64,000 nt of DNA from Diplocloster agilis (GCF_019042275.1 NZ_JAHQCW010000022.1:1-64000); one strand, 5' to 3'; shown: positions 18,788-29,053, counted from the first letter of the stretch. Notes: a model not told the origin generated them from the letters alone. Numbers and translations: made by a program.

Positions 18788-19720
18788 ATGGATTTGCTAA
18801 TGGTGATCGAAAAAATGATCTCGCTGTTCCTGATGATATTAATCGGGTATGCGGCGAACAAAGCGGGAATACTGGACGGCACGGGCAATCAGAAATTATC
18901 GGCACTGATACTGAATATCTGCTGCCCGCTGCTGATCGTATCCGCCGTGGCGGGCGGAAATGCGAATGGCAGCAAATCGGAAGCTTTTATGGTGCTGGGG
19001 CTGGCATTTCTGCTCTATATTGCTTTGGGAGTCATAAGCCTTATGGTTCCCAGGCTTTTTCATGTAAAAGACAATCAAAAGGGCCTGTTTCAGTTTATGA
19101 CCATCTTTCCCAACGTGGGATTCATGGGATTTCCTGTGGCGCAGGTAATATTCGGAACGGAATCCCTGTTCTATGCGTCCATGTTTAACCTGGCTTTTAA
19201 CCTGCTGGCCTTTACGCTTGGGGTCTATCTGATCCAGAAGGATGTATCCGACGGCGCAGCGGGGAAGATCAACTGGAAAAAAATCTGCAATATGGGGACC
19301 CTGATGGCAGTGCTGGCGATGCTGATCTATCTGCTGGATTTGAAGCTGCCGGATGTGATCGCGGATACCTGTTCCATCGTTGGAAACGCGACAACGCCGC
19401 TGTCTATGATCGTGATCGGTTCGACCATGGCGGGAATCCCCCTGAAGTCTGTCTTCACAGACGGTAAAGCCTATCTGTTCAGTATCATGAAGGTGGTACT
19501 GATACCGGCGCTGTTCTGGCTGGTGGGCCGCCTGTTTATCGAGAACCCCATCGTGCTGGGACTTCTGGTCATCATTGCCGGTATGCCCTGCGCCAGCATC
19601 ACCGCCATGTTTGCCATTGAATATAACAGTGACGCCAACACCGCGTCCAGATATGTGTTCCTGACCACGCTCATGTCATTTTTGTCTATACCGGTTCTGG
19701 CTTGGCTGTTGTCGATGTAA
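18788..19720 (+). CDS. AEC-family transporter (auxin efflux carrier-like)
   Basis: The 310-residue membrane protein has about ten hydrophobic segments in two halves, the usual AEC/Mem_trans layout. The N-terminal half carries the family's Asn-rich break (LNICCPLLIVSAV) and the C-terminal half ends in the conserved GMPCASITAMFAIEYNSD segment. Bacterial members export organic acids or amino acids such as malate or malonate; the substrate cannot be told here. The ATG abuts the stop of the CNNM/CBS gene and has no strong ribosome binding site of its own beyond that gene's end. Confidence 0.9.
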   Translation: MDLLMVIEKMISLFLMILIGYAANKAGILDGTGNQKLSALILNICCPLLIVSAVAGGNANGSKSEAFMVLGLAFLLYIALGVISLMVPRLFHVKDNQKGLFQFMTIFPNVGFMGFPVAQVIFGTESLFYASMFNLAFNLLAFTLGVYLIQKDVSDGAAGKINWKKICNMGTLMAVLAMLIYLLDLKLPDVIADTCSIVGNATTPLSMIVIGSTMAGIPLKSVFTDGKAYLFSIMKVVLIPALFWLVGRLFIENPIVLGLLVIIAGMPCASITAMFAIEYNSDANTASRYVFLTTLMSFLSIPVLAWLLSM

Positions 19721-19750
19721 AGGCCCTGCTGATGGCAATGTAATTGTATC

Positions 19751-19779
19751 TTGTCATTTAAAACAAAGGATGTTAAAAT
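19751..19779 (+). promoter_or_regulatory. Sigma-A promoter of yebC
   Basis: TTGTCA (19751-19756) and TAAAAT (19774-19779) are 17 bp apart, with the yebC start 40 bp downstream. This also argues against the upstream frame extension being coding. Confidence 0.65.
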
Positions 19780-19819
19780 ACAAAATGGATATTTTTGTAG
19801 AAAGAAGAGGAGAATAGTT

Positions 19820-20548
19820 ATGTCCGGACATTCGAAATTTGCTAATATCAAACATAAAAAAGAGCGGAACGACGCGGCTAAAGGAAAAGTATTTACGATA
19901 ATCGGAAGAGAAATTGCCGTTGCGGTCAAAGAAGGCGGCGCAGATCCCGCCAATAACAGCAGATTGCGGGACGTAATTGCCAAAGCGAAAGCCAATAATA
20001 TGCCCAACGATACCATCGACCGGGGAATTAAAAAGGCGGCCGGAGACGCGAATTCCGTAAATTACGAATATGTCTCCTATGAGGGATACGGCCCCTGCGG
20101 AATCGCGGTGATCGTGGATGCGCTGACTGATAATAAGAACCGTACCGCGGCCAATGTGCGCAGCGCGTTTACAAAAGGAAACGGCAATATCGGAACACCC
20201 GGCTGCGTGTCTTTTATGTTTGACAAAAAAGGCCAGATCATCATCGACAAAGAAGAGTGCGATATGGACGCGGATGATATCATGATGACGGCGCTGGATG
20301 CGGGAGCGGAAGATTTTTCCGAAGAAGAGGACAGCTACGAAATTATCACAGATCCGGATGATTTCAGCAGCGTGCGGGAAAAATTAGAAGAGGCGAAAAT
20401 CCCCATGGCCAACGCGGAAGTGACCATGATCCCCCAGACCTGGGTGGAAACGATCAGCGACGAAGACCGGAAATGGTTCCAGAAAACGCTGGATCTGTTG
20501 GATGAAGATGATGACGTGCAAAATGTATATCACAATCTGGACGAATAA
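19820..20548 (+). CDS. yebC: YebC/PmpR (TACO1) family protein
   Basis: The 242-residue protein begins [23 protein letters not shown], the near-invariant family N-terminus, and contains [19 protein letters not shown] and the acidic middle domain. Members have been described as transcription regulators and, more recently, as factors that help ribosomes through difficult sequences such as proline runs. The ATG at 19820 has gaggag upstream; the longer frame from 19751 would run through the promoter. Confidence 0.96.
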   Translation: MSGHSKFANIKHKKERNDAAKGKVFTIIGREIAVAVKEGGADPANNSRLRDVIAKAKANNMPNDTIDRGIKKAAGDANSVNYEYVSYEGYGPCGIAVIVDALTDNKNRTAANVRSAFTKGNGNIGTPGCVSFMFDKKGQIIIDKEECDMDADDIMMTALDAGAEDFSEEEDSYEIITDPDDFSSVREKLEEAKIPMANAEVTMIPQTWVETISDEDRKWFQKTLDLLDEDDDVQNVYHNLDE

Positions 20549-20583
20549 AAAATAGCAGCGGGAAGTATCTTGTGCCGGCGGAA

Positions 20584-20653
20584 ATGGTTACACCATACCT
20601 GAAATTAAGCCGCAGTGAATGCGGCACAGGTAGAAATCAATTTTACGGAGGAA
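20584..20653 (+). repeat. Stem-loop/RBS cassette before the zinc-ribbon gene
   Basis: atggttacaccatacctgaa is followed by GCCGCA/TGCGGC (20609-20625). The purine site directly after the stem has decayed here, but ggaggaaa (20647) lies 25 bp on and serves the next gene. Confidence 0.8.
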
Positions 20654-20658
20654 AGCTC

Positions 20659-21603
20659 ATGGAATTTATCGAAGGAAAATGCCCGAAGTGCCAGGGAGTA
20701 CTGCAGATTCCCAGGGATCGTGACAAAATCATCTGTATGTACTGTGGCGAGGAAATCGAAACGGCTGCCGCGGTAAAGCAGGAAGAATCGCAAAAACAGG
20801 CCGAGGCGGAAAAAAAGAAAAAAGACGAAAGAGCCTATGAGCGGGATTATCAGATGGCCATGGAGGGAATTCCCCAGATCCTCTTCAATATGGATCAGCC
20901 GTTGGTAAACTTTAAGAAAGGCCTGTACGAGGGAGCTTTCCGGAAGCATTATATGCAGCACATCGTAACATTGGAAGCGATTGAAAGTGTCTATCAGATG
21001 GCAGAGGACAAAGACAGCGTGTTAAACGACCTGTCTGCGGCTGTGGTGGATAAGGCGCGCAAAGAGCTGGAGCCTATCACCAGAAAAGGTCCCCGGAGCC
21101 AGAAAATCATGGATTTCAATATGGGGCTGGTCGTTTTTGCCATACCCACCATTCTGGAATATAAAGGGGAGTCCTCCGACCCGTTAGCGGACCGGATTCT
21201 GGAATTATGGAATCAGGAGTTTCCGCAGCACCATGTGGGAAAAGCTTCCTTTGCGGACATCAACGGTGGATTCCGAAGAAAATTCTGTTATATTACTACG
21301 GCAGTCTGTGAGAGCCTGGGAAAACCGGATGACTGCTATGAATTGACCCTCCTGCGTAATTACAGAGATCAATATCTGGCCAATCAGGACGGCGGCGATG
21401 CGATTATCAAAGAGTATTATGATATCGCGCCGACGATTGTCAAAAGGATCAATAAACGCACGGACCGCAGAGAAGTTTATGAAAGTATTTGGGAGCAATA
21501 TCTGTCTCCCTGCATAAAACTAATAGAAGAAGATAAAAACACAGAGTGCCAGGAGATTTATTCCAAGATGGTAAGAGAATTACAGAAAGAATATCTTTTC
21601 TAA
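20659..21603 (+). CDS. Zinc-ribbon protein with CYITTAVC domain, function unknown
   Basis: The 314-residue soluble protein starts with a zinc ribbon (CPKC at 8-11 and CMYCG about 19 residues later), then a charged Lys/Glu helix (about 40-70), then a helical domain. The C-terminal third carries CYITTAVCESLGKPDDCYEL, a cysteine-containing motif recurrent in uncharacterised Firmicute proteins. I know no assigned function. The ATG at 20659 has ggaggaaa upstream; the longer frame from 20572 reads through the repeat cassette. It sits between yebC and metY without obvious link to either. Confidence 0.85.
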   Translation: MEFIEGKCPKCQGVLQIPRDRDKIICMYCGEEIETAAAVKQEESQKQAEAEKKKKDERAYERDYQMAMEGIPQILFNMDQPLVNFKKGLYEGAFRKHYMQHIVTLEAIESVYQMAEDKDSVLNDLSAAVVDKARKELEPITRKGPRSQKIMDFNMGLVVFAIPTILEYKGESSDPLADRILELWNQEFPQHHVGKASFADINGGFRRKFCYITTAVCESLGKPDDCYELTLLRNYRDQYLANQDGGDAIIKEYYDIAPTIVKRINKRTDRREVYESIWEQYLSPCIKLIEEDKNTECQEIYSKMVRELQKEYLF

Positions 21604-21637
21604 GCTGTCCCATGTGTTTTGACTGAAGGAGGATACA

Positions 21638-22921
21638 ATGAGCAAAGAATATCGATTGGAGACAAAGTGCATCCAATCCGGATGGAAACCGAAAAAAGGA
21701 GAACCCAGAGTCCTACCGATCTATCAGAGTACCACATTTAAATATGACACCACCGAAGAGATGGGAAGACTGTTCGACCTGGAGGATTCCGGTTATTTCT
21801 ATACCCGTCTTCAAAATCCCACCAACGATTACGTGGCGTCCAAGATCGCGGATATGGAAGGCGGAGTGGCGGCGATGCTGACCTCTTCCGGGCAGGCGGC
21901 TAATTTTTACGCGGTGGCCAATATCTGCCAGGCCGGGGACCACATCGTGTGTTCCAGCACCGTATACGGCGGAACCTTTAACTTGTACGGGGCGACCCTG
22001 AAGAAGATGGGAATCGATTGTACCTTTGTGAATCCGGATGCGGATGTCGAAGAGTTAAACCAGGCCTTTTGTGAAAACACCAAGGCAGTCGTGGCGGAGT
22101 CCGTAGCCAATCCGGCCTTAGTGGTTCTGGATATAGAAAAATTCGCCGGAATCGCCCATGCCCATGGAGTTCCGTTAATCATCGACAATACGTTTCCTAC
22201 CCCGGTTAACTGCCGTCCCTTCGAATGGGGAGCGGACATTGTAACCCATTCCACCACAAAATACATGGACGGCCATGCTATGTGCGTAGGCGGCTGCATC
22301 GTGGACAGCGGTAACTTTGACTGGGAAGCTCACGCGGATAAATTCCCGGGACTGACCACTCCGGATCCTACATACCACGGTATCGTATATACGCAGAAAT
22401 TCGGAAAAGGCGCTTATATTACCAAGGCTACGGTTCAGCTGATGCGAGACCTTGGTTCCATCCAGTCCCCTCAGAACGCGTTTCTTCTGAACGTCGGATT
22501 GGAGACGCTGGCTCTTCGTATGGAACGCCACTGCTATAATGCGGGCAGGGCGGCGGAATACCTGGTTGCCCATGAAAAAGTAGATTTTGTCAACTATGCG
22601 GGGCTGCCCGGCGACAAATATCACGCGCTGGCGCAGAAATATATGCCAAAAGGAACCTGCGGCGTCATCTCCTTCGGCCTGAAGGGCGGCAGGGAAGCCG
22701 CGATCCGCTTTATGGATCACTTGGAACTGGCGGCGATCGTCACCCATGTGGCCGATGCCAGAACCAGCGTGCTCCATCCGGCCAGCCATACCCATCGCCA
22801 GCTGAACGATGAACAACTGCTGGAAGCCGGTGTGACGCCGGGAATGATACGGTTCTCTGTTGGAATAGAAAATATTGACGATATCCTGGAAGACCTGGAG
22901 CAGGCTTTGAAGTTTGCTTGA
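21638..22921 (+). CDS. metY: O-acetylhomoserine sulfhydrylase (aminocarboxypropyltransferase)
   Basis: This PLP enzyme of the Cys/Met metabolism family converts O-acetyl-L-homoserine plus sulfide to homocysteine and acetate. The 427-residue protein has the PLP lysine in HSTTKYMDGH (about 207), the phosphate-binding SSGQAA region and the C-terminal RFSVGIEN. The length fits MetY better than the 380-400 residues of MetB/MetC. It has a strong ggagga site. There are only 35 bp after the previous gene, so no S-box or T-box leader is present. A long palindrome follows directly. Confidence 0.95.
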   Translation: MSKEYRLETKCIQSGWKPKKGEPRVLPIYQSTTFKYDTTEEMGRLFDLEDSGYFYTRLQNPTNDYVASKIADMEGGVAAMLTSSGQAANFYAVANICQAGDHIVCSSTVYGGTFNLYGATLKKMGIDCTFVNPDADVEELNQAFCENTKAVVAESVANPALVVLDIEKFAGIAHAHGVPLIIDNTFPTPVNCRPFEWGADIVTHSTTKYMDGHAMCVGGCIVDSGNFDWEAHADKFPGLTTPDPTYHGIVYTQKFGKGAYITKATVQLMRDLGSIQSPQNAFLLNVGLETLALRMERHCYNAGRAAEYLVAHEKVDFVNYAGLPGDKYHALAQKYMPKGTCGVISFGLKGGREAAIRFMDHLELAAIVTHVADARTSVLHPASHTHRQLNDEQLLEAGVTPGMIRFSVGIENIDDILEDLEQALKFA

Positions 22922-22934
22922 TGAGATCTGGGGG

Positions 22935-23238
22935 ATTTAAAGGGGCCGGGCCTGAAAGCACCGGGACTCCGGGAAATGCACCAGCCTGGCCTGCGCTGGG
23001 TTTGGGATGCCGGGAAAAATTCTTATAGCGCAAAAAGCAACCGGATAAGCAGCTCCGGGAGCCTCTGAAAACAGCGGGGATGCTGGCGTGTGAGCCGACA
23101 TCCCCGTTTGAGTCTCCCTCCGCTATCCGGCCATGCTTTTTGCGCTATAAGAATTTTTCCCCGGCATCCCAAACCCAGCGCAGGCCAGGCTGGTACATTT
23201 CCCGGAGTCCCGGCGTTTTCAGGCCCTGCTTTAATTCG
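22935..23238. repeat. Family-1 long palindrome, copy B (inverted orientation)
   Basis: Arms of about 100 bp are nearly identical (from about 22938 and to about 23232), around a 90-base apex that carries its own stem (cggggatg / catccccg). Read on the - strand the ends are gaattaaagcagg and ccggcccctttaa, matching the + strand ends of copies A, C and D, so this copy is inverted relative to them. It follows the metY stop by 14 bp. Reading frames at 22740-23341 on both strands are products of the palindrome. Confidence 0.9.
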
Positions 23239-23319
23239 GGCGGAGGATGGATTAAAAGCAGGGGGAATGATGAAAACTAAGAGGATTCGTTGTATAGAAT
23301 GGTGGAATTTCCATATACT

Positions 23320-23357
23320 ATTCAAAAAAGAACCATGGTAAAAAGTGGTTCTTTTTG
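23320..23357 (+). terminator. Terminator-like hairpin upstream of the TepA-like gene
   Basis: aaaaaagaacca (23322-23333 region) pairs with tggttctttttg around the loop tggtaaaaag, and T residues follow. It could end transcription from metY or act as an attenuator for the next gene, whose start is 22 bp downstream. Confidence 0.7.
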
Positions 23358-23378
23358 TTTAGAATGGGAGGTTTCCAC

Positions 23379-24197
23379 ATGGAAGAATTACTTATGGCAA
23401 ATTGGGATAGCAGAGGATCAGAAAGTATTATGGTTCAACAAAATGGGGAGCGGATGGATGCGGCTCCGGAAAATAAGCAGGGCGGACAGGATGAAAACCA
23501 TGACGAGAAAAAAGACCAGGAATTAAAAAAGGAGCAGGATCAGGAACAGCTGATCCGGGAAGCGGGACAGATGACTTTGGATGAAAATGCCAAAAACTAT
23601 AAAATTCATCTGTTGAGTATAATTGGTGAGATCGAGGGGCACGAGTGCCTGCCGGCCAACACGAAAACGACCAAATATGAGCATGTGCTTCCCCAGCTGG
23701 CTGCTATCGAGGACAGTCAGGAGATCGAAGGACTGCTGGTTCTCATTAATACTGTGGGTGGAGATGTGGAAAGCGGCCTGGCAATCGCAGAAATGATCGC
23801 ATCCTTGAGCAAACCATCCGTATCCCTGGTTCTCGGCGGGAGCCACTCCATAGGAGTCCCGCTGGCGGTAGCCACCGAATACTCTTTTATCGTCCCCACC
23901 GGCACGATGATCATTCATCCGGTGCGTATGACCGGAATGGTAATCGGGGTACCTCAGACCTACGATTATTTTAAAAAGATCCAGGACCGCATCGTCGGGT
24001 TCATCGCCTCTCACTGTAATACCACAGAAGACCGGCTGGAACAGCTCATGATGGAAACCGGAATCCTCACCAAGGATGTGGGAACGATCCTGGTAGGCTC
24101 CCAGAGCGTGGATGAGGGTATCATCAATGAAGTCGGAGGAATTAAGGAAGCAATGGCAAAATTATATGCCATGATAGAGGAGAGAAGGGGCAATTAA
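23379..24197 (+). CDS. ClpP-family serine protease, TepA-like
   Basis: The 272-residue protein has a charged, Glu/Lys/Gln-rich N-terminal 75 residues and then a ClpP/crotonase-fold domain: GLLVLINTVGGDVESGLAIAEMI, nucleophile Ser in GGSHSIGVPLA (about 156), catalytic His in TGTMIIHPVRM (about 179). Bacillus TepA (YmfB) is the nearest described type and often sits beside ftsK/spoIIIE, as here with one island between. Its role in Bacillus, in protein export or spore development, is only partly settled. The ATG at 23379 has gggagg upstream. Confidence 0.88.
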   Translation: MEELLMANWDSRGSESIMVQQNGERMDAAPENKQGGQDENHDEKKDQELKKEQDQEQLIREAGQMTLDENAKNYKIHLLSIIGEIEGHECLPANTKTTKYEHVLPQLAAIEDSQEIEGLLVLINTVGGDVESGLAIAEMIASLSKPSVSLVLGGSHSIGVPLAVATEYSFIVPTGTMIIHPVRMTGMVIGVPQTYDYFKKIQDRIVGFIASHCNTTEDRLEQLMMETGILTKDVGTILVGSQSVDEGIINEVGGIKEAMAKLYAMIEERRGN

Positions 24198-24362
24198 TAT
24201 CCCCATAGGATAAAATCCGCCAATTACCGGAGCGTTATCAATCGTATGCTCTCTTTCAGGCAGACAGGCAAAAGAATAAAGCTTGCCGTCCGGAAGGGGG
24301 CATATCCTATATCAAGCTGTCTTCATAGGATAAAAACAAAATATAGGAATAATACGGATAAT

Positions 24363-24391
24363 TTGACAATAACATCAGCCAATACTAAAAT
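24363..24391 (+). promoter_or_regulatory. Sigma-A promoter of the orphan gene at 24480
   Basis: TTGACA (24363-24368) and TAAAAT (24386-24391) are separated by 17 bp. The rest of 24198-24480 is AT-rich and holds only short repeats of cataggataaaa. Confidence 0.65.
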
Positions 24392-24479
24392 AAAAGAAAA
24401 ATGTTTCACGTAAATACTCGATATTACTAAAGTTAAAAAAAGTAAACCCATTTATACAAATATAAAGAGGTGAAATACA

Positions 24480-25013
24480 ATGCAAAAAATATACTTAGAT
24501 ATGATGGAACAAACAGACTGCATAGGAATATATAAAAAGGATACAAAAGTAATTCCGGCGGGGACAACCATCTATTCCATGCCAAGCAAAGATAAAAACG
24601 CAGAATATCAAAAATTTGCTGATGAATACGACATACACTTTATATTTGAAGATAACCTGCCCGATATAGACTTCTACACCATCCCGCGCATAGATATAAT
24701 GGCAGCAGACAGCCACGGCGGATACATAGGAACGATTGGGGAAACCTGTGATTTAGAAAGCGATGCGCCAATATGTTACATAGACAAAAACAAAACCTGT
24801 CACCTAATCGCAGAGAACGGTAAAACTTTTTTAAAAACGGTACATTCATGGAAAACACAATTAAAACCGTGCGAAGGAATCGAATTCTTCCCATCAAAAG
24901 AAGAAGCAAAAAAACGCCATGAATTTCTGGATATCAATATAGAGGCAGCTATAAAAGACGATATAGTAAAATCTATAAAAGATGATATAGAATCCCCTAT
25001 AGAAGCCGAATAA
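24480..25013 (+). CDS. AT-rich orphan protein, function unknown
   Basis: The 177-residue protein is acidic and soluble, with no motif I recognise. It has four or five cysteines, no signal peptide, and a C-terminal tail of alternating Lys/Asp/Ile. Codon use differs sharply from its neighbours: ata, aaa and aat dominate, whereas flanking genes prefer atc, aag and GC-ending codons. The ribosome binding site (agaggtg) and promoter are convincing, so expression is likely. It lies between two inverted copies of the family-1 palindrome, which with its composition suggests it was acquired by transfer. The function is unknown. Confidence 0.7.
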   Translation: MQKIYLDMMEQTDCIGIYKKDTKVIPAGTTIYSMPSKDKNAEYQKFADEYDIHFIFEDNLPDIDFYTIPRIDIMAADSHGGYIGTIGETCDLESDAPICYIDKNKTCHLIAENGKTFLKTVHSWKTQLKPCEGIEFFPSKEEAKKRHEFLDINIEAAIKDDIVKSIKDDIESPIEAE

Positions 25014-25078
25014 AACAGCATCGATTAAAAATATCCAAATCATAAAGCCGAGGAAACAGCAATATTAGCACTAAGCCG

Positions 25079-25438
25079 GAATTAAAGTAGGCCAAGGGAG
25101 GGGGCGCAGCCTGGGTTTGCCGGGGTGTGGGGGGATGCGTGCCGGTTTCTGGCGGCGGAGGGATCGTTGTGTCGGGAGGCGAAAGCTTTGAGGCCGGTTC
25201 GTTGGATGTATGAGCAGCGGGAGAAAAAGATGCCCACTTTTTGGAGCTTGTCTGAGCGCAGCGAGTTAGCGGAAAAAAGTGTAATAAAGCATCTTTTTCT
25301 TCCGCTGCCATACATCCCGAACCGGCCGATAGCTTTCGCCTCCCGACACAACGATCCCTCCGCCGCCAGAAACCGGCACGCATCCCCCCACACCCCGGCA
25401 AACCCAGGCTGCGCCCCCTCCCTTGGCCGGCCCCTAAA
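25079..25438. repeat. Family-1 long palindrome, copy C
   Basis: Arms run about 25090-25245 and 25270-25430 with few mismatches. The ends are attaaagtagg and ccggccccta. The left arm has TTGAGGCCGG and the right CCGGCCGATAGC, the same asymmetric bulge as copies A and D. The apex reads tgtctgagcgcagcgagtt. It is read in the opposite orientation to copy B, 2 kb upstream. Confidence 0.9.
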
Positions 25439-25459
25439 TCCCCCTCAACAAATTATTCC

Positions 25460-25488
25460 GTGACAGCCGCCCCGTTCGATGCTATAAT
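25460..25488 (+). promoter_or_regulatory. Promoter of uppP
   Basis: GTGACA (25460-25465) and TATAAT (25483-25488) are separated by 17 bp, about 40 bp before the start. Confidence 0.6.
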
Positions 25489-25529
25489 TAGTGTATATGC
25501 GAAAGTGAAGGTACACAGGAGGAGAGAAC

Positions 25530-26405
25530 ATGACATTATGGCAGTCGCTGCTTTTGGGCCTGGTTCAGGGGTTGACTGAATTCCTGCCCGTCAGCAGTTC
25601 TGGTCATCTGGCCATCTTGAAAAACTTACTGGGATTAAAGCTGGAAACAGGGTTGTTGTTCGATGTCATTTTGCATCTGGGCACCCTTCTCGCCGTATTT
25701 ATCGCGTTTTTTAAGGATATCCGGAAACTCATCGCGGAAGGCTGCGGCATCGTGGCGGACCTGGTGAGAAACCTGATCATTTTTTTTCGGAATATCGGCG
25801 GAGCCAACCGAAGCTACATAAGGATCGTGCGGACGAATTACCGGAAGTTTGTAGTGCTGGTGATCGTGGCTACGATACCGACAGGAGTTATAGGCTATGT
25901 ATCGCGGGACCTGGTGGAGATCGTCGGGGCCGGGCTTTTGGTGCCCGGGATCTGTCTGATGATTACCGGGGTACTGCTCCTGATCGCTGACGCCACCGGC
26001 GGGGGAAGAAAAGTACCGAAGGACGTAAGCTATACGAATGGGTTTTTAATCGGAATCTGCCAGGGGATTGCCGTCCTTCCCGGAATTTCACGGTCCGGGA
26101 CCACGATTTCGGCATGTCTGCTGAGTGGATTTGACCGCAAGTTCGCGGTGAAGTTCTCATTTATCATGTCCATTCCGGCCATCCTGGGTGCTGCCGTGCT
26201 GGAAATAAAAGATCTGGATAAAACCATGTTTCAGTCACAGGATCTGATCAACTACGCAGTAGGAGCGCTTGTGGCCGCTGTGGTGGGATACATCTGCATA
26301 AAGACCATGCTGGTCGTGGTCCGGAATAAAAAATTTAAGTATTTCTCCATTTACTGCTTCGCCGTAGGGCTGATCGCAGTGATCGGAGCGCGTTTTATAG
26401 TATAG
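25530..26405 (+). CDS. uppP: Undecaprenyl-diphosphatase (BacA/UppP)
   Basis: This membrane enzyme removes a phosphate from undecaprenyl diphosphate to recycle the lipid carrier of cell-wall synthesis; extra copies confer bacitracin tolerance. The 291-residue protein has the two family motifs: LTEFLPVSSSGHLAI near residue 15 with catalytic Glu, Ser and His, and GISRSGTTISACLL around 190. About eight hydrophobic segments are present. The start has aggagg, and ftsK follows after 13 bp, so the two probably form an operon. Confidence 0.97.
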   Translation: MTLWQSLLLGLVQGLTEFLPVSSSGHLAILKNLLGLKLETGLLFDVILHLGTLLAVFIAFFKDIRKLIAEGCGIVADLVRNLIIFFRNIGGANRSYIRIVRTNYRKFVVLVIVATIPTGVIGYVSRDLVEIVGAGLLVPGICLMITGVLLLIADATGGGRKVPKDVSYTNGFLIGICQGIAVLPGISRSGTTISACLLSGFDRKFAVKFSFIMSIPAILGAAVLEIKDLDKTMFQSQDLINYAVGALVAAVVGYICIKTMLVVVRNKKFKYFSIYCFAVGLIAVIGARFIV

Positions 26406-26418
26406 GAGGAACCTGACA

Positions 26419-29019
26419 ATGGCTTCACAATCGAGCAGAAAGCGCAGCACGTCGCGGTCAAAGGCGAATACGAAAAAGAAACGTGCTGCGAAACGACAGA
26501 ATAAAAATAGCCCGATCGGAATGGAAGTGGCCGTTTTATTTTCTCTGGCGGTTGCCATATTTCTAATGATAAGCAATTTTGGAGTGGGCGGTTTTGTAGG
26601 TAAGACAGTCAGCTCCTTTTTCTTCGGATTATTCGGCTGGATGGAATATATATTTCCGGTCATTCTGTTTTTGGTTATCGCATTCTGTATTTCCAACAAA
26701 GACAACGGTATCGCGAAGTTAAAGGCGGGAGCGGGCGTACTGCTGTTCCTGCTTTTATGCGCGTTCATTCAGCAGGTATCCGTAGGCTATTCCAAAGATA
26801 CGCCCTTTAAAGAGATCTATCAGCATGCGTCTGAGCGCGCGGCGTCCGGAGGACTTACGGGAGGTTTGATTGTCAATCTGTTAAGTCCTGCCCTTGGGAC
26901 TGCCGGCGTGTATATTTTCCTGGTCATCTTAATGATTATCTGTCTGGTGGTCATCACGGAGCGTTCTTTCCTGGGCGGTGTAAAAAAAGGCGGTAAGAAA
27001 GTCTACGACTCCGCGAAGGAGGATGTGGCACGCAGAAAAGAGCGCGCCGCTGAAAAGCGCGAAGAGCGGGAGAAACGGATGGATAAAAAGGTATCCGGGG
27101 TCTCTTTGAATACGAAACTTGATAAGAAGGAACAAAAAAAGAAGAAAGAAGAAAGTACGCTAAGAGAGCTGACCATGGAAGACGTCAAAGAGGCAGAGCT
27201 CTTGGATCAGTTTGATTTTCATATTTTCGAGCAGGAACAGATGCCTGTCCAGGGCATGGAACCGGAGCCGGAACTGACGGCGTTCCCGGAGACAGCGGCA
27301 GAGATCGAGGAAGAACAGCCGATGCCGTCGGTACCTGTGAAAAAAACGAAACGGAATGTGGAAGAACACTTCAAAGATGCGTCCCGTGCCCAGGAAACCA
27401 TGCGTGCGCAGGATACCATGCGGAATCCGTCTTCGGGCCGGACGGCGGCACAGCCGGATCAGGCAGACGGGGAGATCCGGGGAGAAAATGTGGCGATGCA
27501 GACAGAGAAGGAACTGGATCAGGCGTCGGCTGCGTTCCAGGTGGAGTATGTATATCCTCCGTTCCGACTTTTGAAGAAGGGCAACGGGGGCAGATTCGGC
27601 GATTCGGAACGGACGCTCAAAGAGACTGCTTTAAAGCTGCAGCAGACGCTGCACAATTTCGGCGTCAATGTGACGGTGACGAATGTCAGCTGCGGACCGG
27701 CGGTTACCAGATATGAGCTGCAGCCGGAGCAGGGAGTAAAGGTCAGCCGGATCGTAAATCTGGCGGATGATATTAAGCTTAATCTGGCGGCGGCGGATAT
27801 CCGGATCGAAGCGCCGATTCCCGGAAAAGCGGCGGTGGGGATCGAAGTTCCGAACAAGGAAAATAATCCCGTTATGTTAAGAGATCTGCTGGAAACCGAA
27901 GATTTTCAGAAACATCCCTCCAAAATCGCGTTCGCGGTCGGAAAGGATATCTCCGGGCAGACGGTAGTTACAGATATCGCCAAAATGCCGCATCTGCTGA
28001 TCGCCGGCGCTACCGGGTCCGGTAAGTCGGTGTGTATTAATACGTTGATTATGAGTATTCTCTATAAGGCCGGGCCTGAGGATGTGAAACTGATCATGAT
28101 CGATCCGAAGGTGGTGGAGTTAAGCGTTTACAATGGGATTCCCCACCTGTTTATACCGGTGGTTACCGATCCGAAAAAGGCGGCGGGAGCGCTTCATTGG
28201 GCGGTGGCGGAGATGGAAGACCGCTACCAGAAGTTCGCCGAGCTGAACGTGCGGGATATCAAGGGATATAATGCAAAGATCGCATCCATCGAAGACATCG
28301 AGGATGAAAATAAGCCCCAGAAGCTGCCGCAGATCGTGATAATCGTGGACGAGCTGGCGGACCTGATGATGGTTTCCCCGGGTGAGGTGGAAGAATCGAT
28401 CTGCCGTCTGGCCCAGCTGGCGAGGGCGGCGGGCCTGCATCTGATCCTGGCGACCCAGCGGCCAAGCGTAAATGTCATCACAGGCCTGATCAAGGCGAAC
28501 ATGCCGTCCAGAATCGCATTTTCCGTGACCTCCGGCGTAGACTCCAGGACCATTATCGATATGAACGGCGCGGAGAAGCTGCTGGGAAAAGGAGACATGC
28601 TCTTTTATCCCACCGGATATCAAAAGCCGATCCGGGTGCAGGGCGCATTCGTATCCGACCGGGAAGTGGGAGATGTGGTGGAATTCCTCAAGAAGCAAAA
28701 TACCGCTTCGGCCTACGATCCCAATATTGAGAGCCGGATCAACAGCGCGTCGTCCGGCGGGGCAGGAGGCGCTTCGGCCCAGGATTCGGGCAGCGCGCGG
28801 GACGTATATTTTGAGGAGGCCGGCAAATTTATCATAGACAAAGACAAGGCGTCCATCGGGATGCTGCAAAGACAGTTTAAAATAGGCTTCAACCGGGCGG
28901 CCAGGATTATGGACCAGCTGGCGGATGCCGGAGTAGTGGGAGAGGAAGAGGGGACCAAACCCAGAAAGATTCTCATGTCGATGGAAGAGTTTGCAACTTA
29001 CATAGAAGAATATGTATAA
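26419..29019 (+). CDS. DNA translocase FtsK/SpoIIIE
   Basis: This membrane-anchored motor pumps DNA during division or sporulation. The 866-residue protein has a basic N-terminus, four hydrophobic segments (about 35-185), a charged linker (about 190-370, rich in Lys/Glu then Glu/Gln/Pro), the ATPase motor with Walker [11 protein letters not shown] (about 530) and Walker [13 protein letters not shown], and a C-terminal gamma winged helix (about 800-866) that reads KOPS/SRS polarity signals. The length fits the short-linker Firmicute form. It is not possible to say whether FtsK or SpoIIIE duty applies. The start has taggagg. Confidence 0.95.
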   Translation: MASQSSRKRSTSRSKANTKKKRAAKRQNKNSPIGMEVAVLFSLAVAIFLMISNFGVGGFVGKTVSSFFFGLFGWMEYIFPVILFLVIAFCISNKDNGIAKLKAGAGVLLFLLLCAFIQQVSVGYSKDTPFKEIYQHASERAASGGLTGGLIVNLLSPALGTAGVYIFLVILMIICLVVITERSFLGGVKKGGKKVYDSAKEDVARRKERAAEKREEREKRMDKKVSGVSLNTKLDKKEQKKKKEESTLRELTMEDVKEAELLDQFDFHIFEQEQMPVQGMEPEPELTAFPETAAEIEEEQPMPSVPVKKTKRNVEEHFKDASRAQETMRAQDTMRNPSSGRTAAQPDQADGEIRGENVAMQTEKELDQASAAFQVEYVYPPFRLLKKGNGGRFGDSERTLKETALKLQQTLHNFGVNVTVTNVSCGPAVTRYELQPEQGVKVSRIVNLADDIKLNLAAADIRIEAPIPGKAAVGIEVPNKENNPVMLRDLLETEDFQKHPSKIAFAVGKDISGQTVVTDIAKMPHLLIAGATGSGKSVCINTLIMSILYKAGPEDVKLIMIDPKVVELSVYNGIPHLFIPVVTDPKKAAGALHWAVAEMEDRYQKFAELNVRDIKGYNAKIASIEDIEDENKPQKLPQIVIIVDELADLMMVSPGEVEESICRLAQLARAAGLHLILATQRPSVNVITGLIKANMPSRIAFSVTSGVDSRTIIDMNGAEKLLGKGDMLFYPTGYQKPIRVQGAFVSDREVGDVVEFLKKQNTASAYDPNIESRINSASSGGAGGASAQDSGSARDVYFEEAGKFIIDKDKASIGMLQRQFKIGFNRAARIMDQLADAGVVGEEEGTKPRKILMSMEEFATYIEEYV

Positions 29020-29053
29020 ATCATGGAAAATGATGTCAAAGGAGGCAGTAATT

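Noticed and set aside
20572-20658. Extended N-terminus of the zinc-ribbon protein
   Set aside because: It reads through the same cassette; ggaggaaa and the ATG at 20659 fit better.
23080-23341. Two + strand frames in the palindrome after metY
   Set aside because: Both strands are open because of palindrome composition; no start signals.
25082-25463. Frames of about 100-134 codons on both strands at 25 kb
   Set aside because: Their translations mirror each other (for example SRHNDPSAARNRHA in both directions), the result of a palindrome, not a gene.
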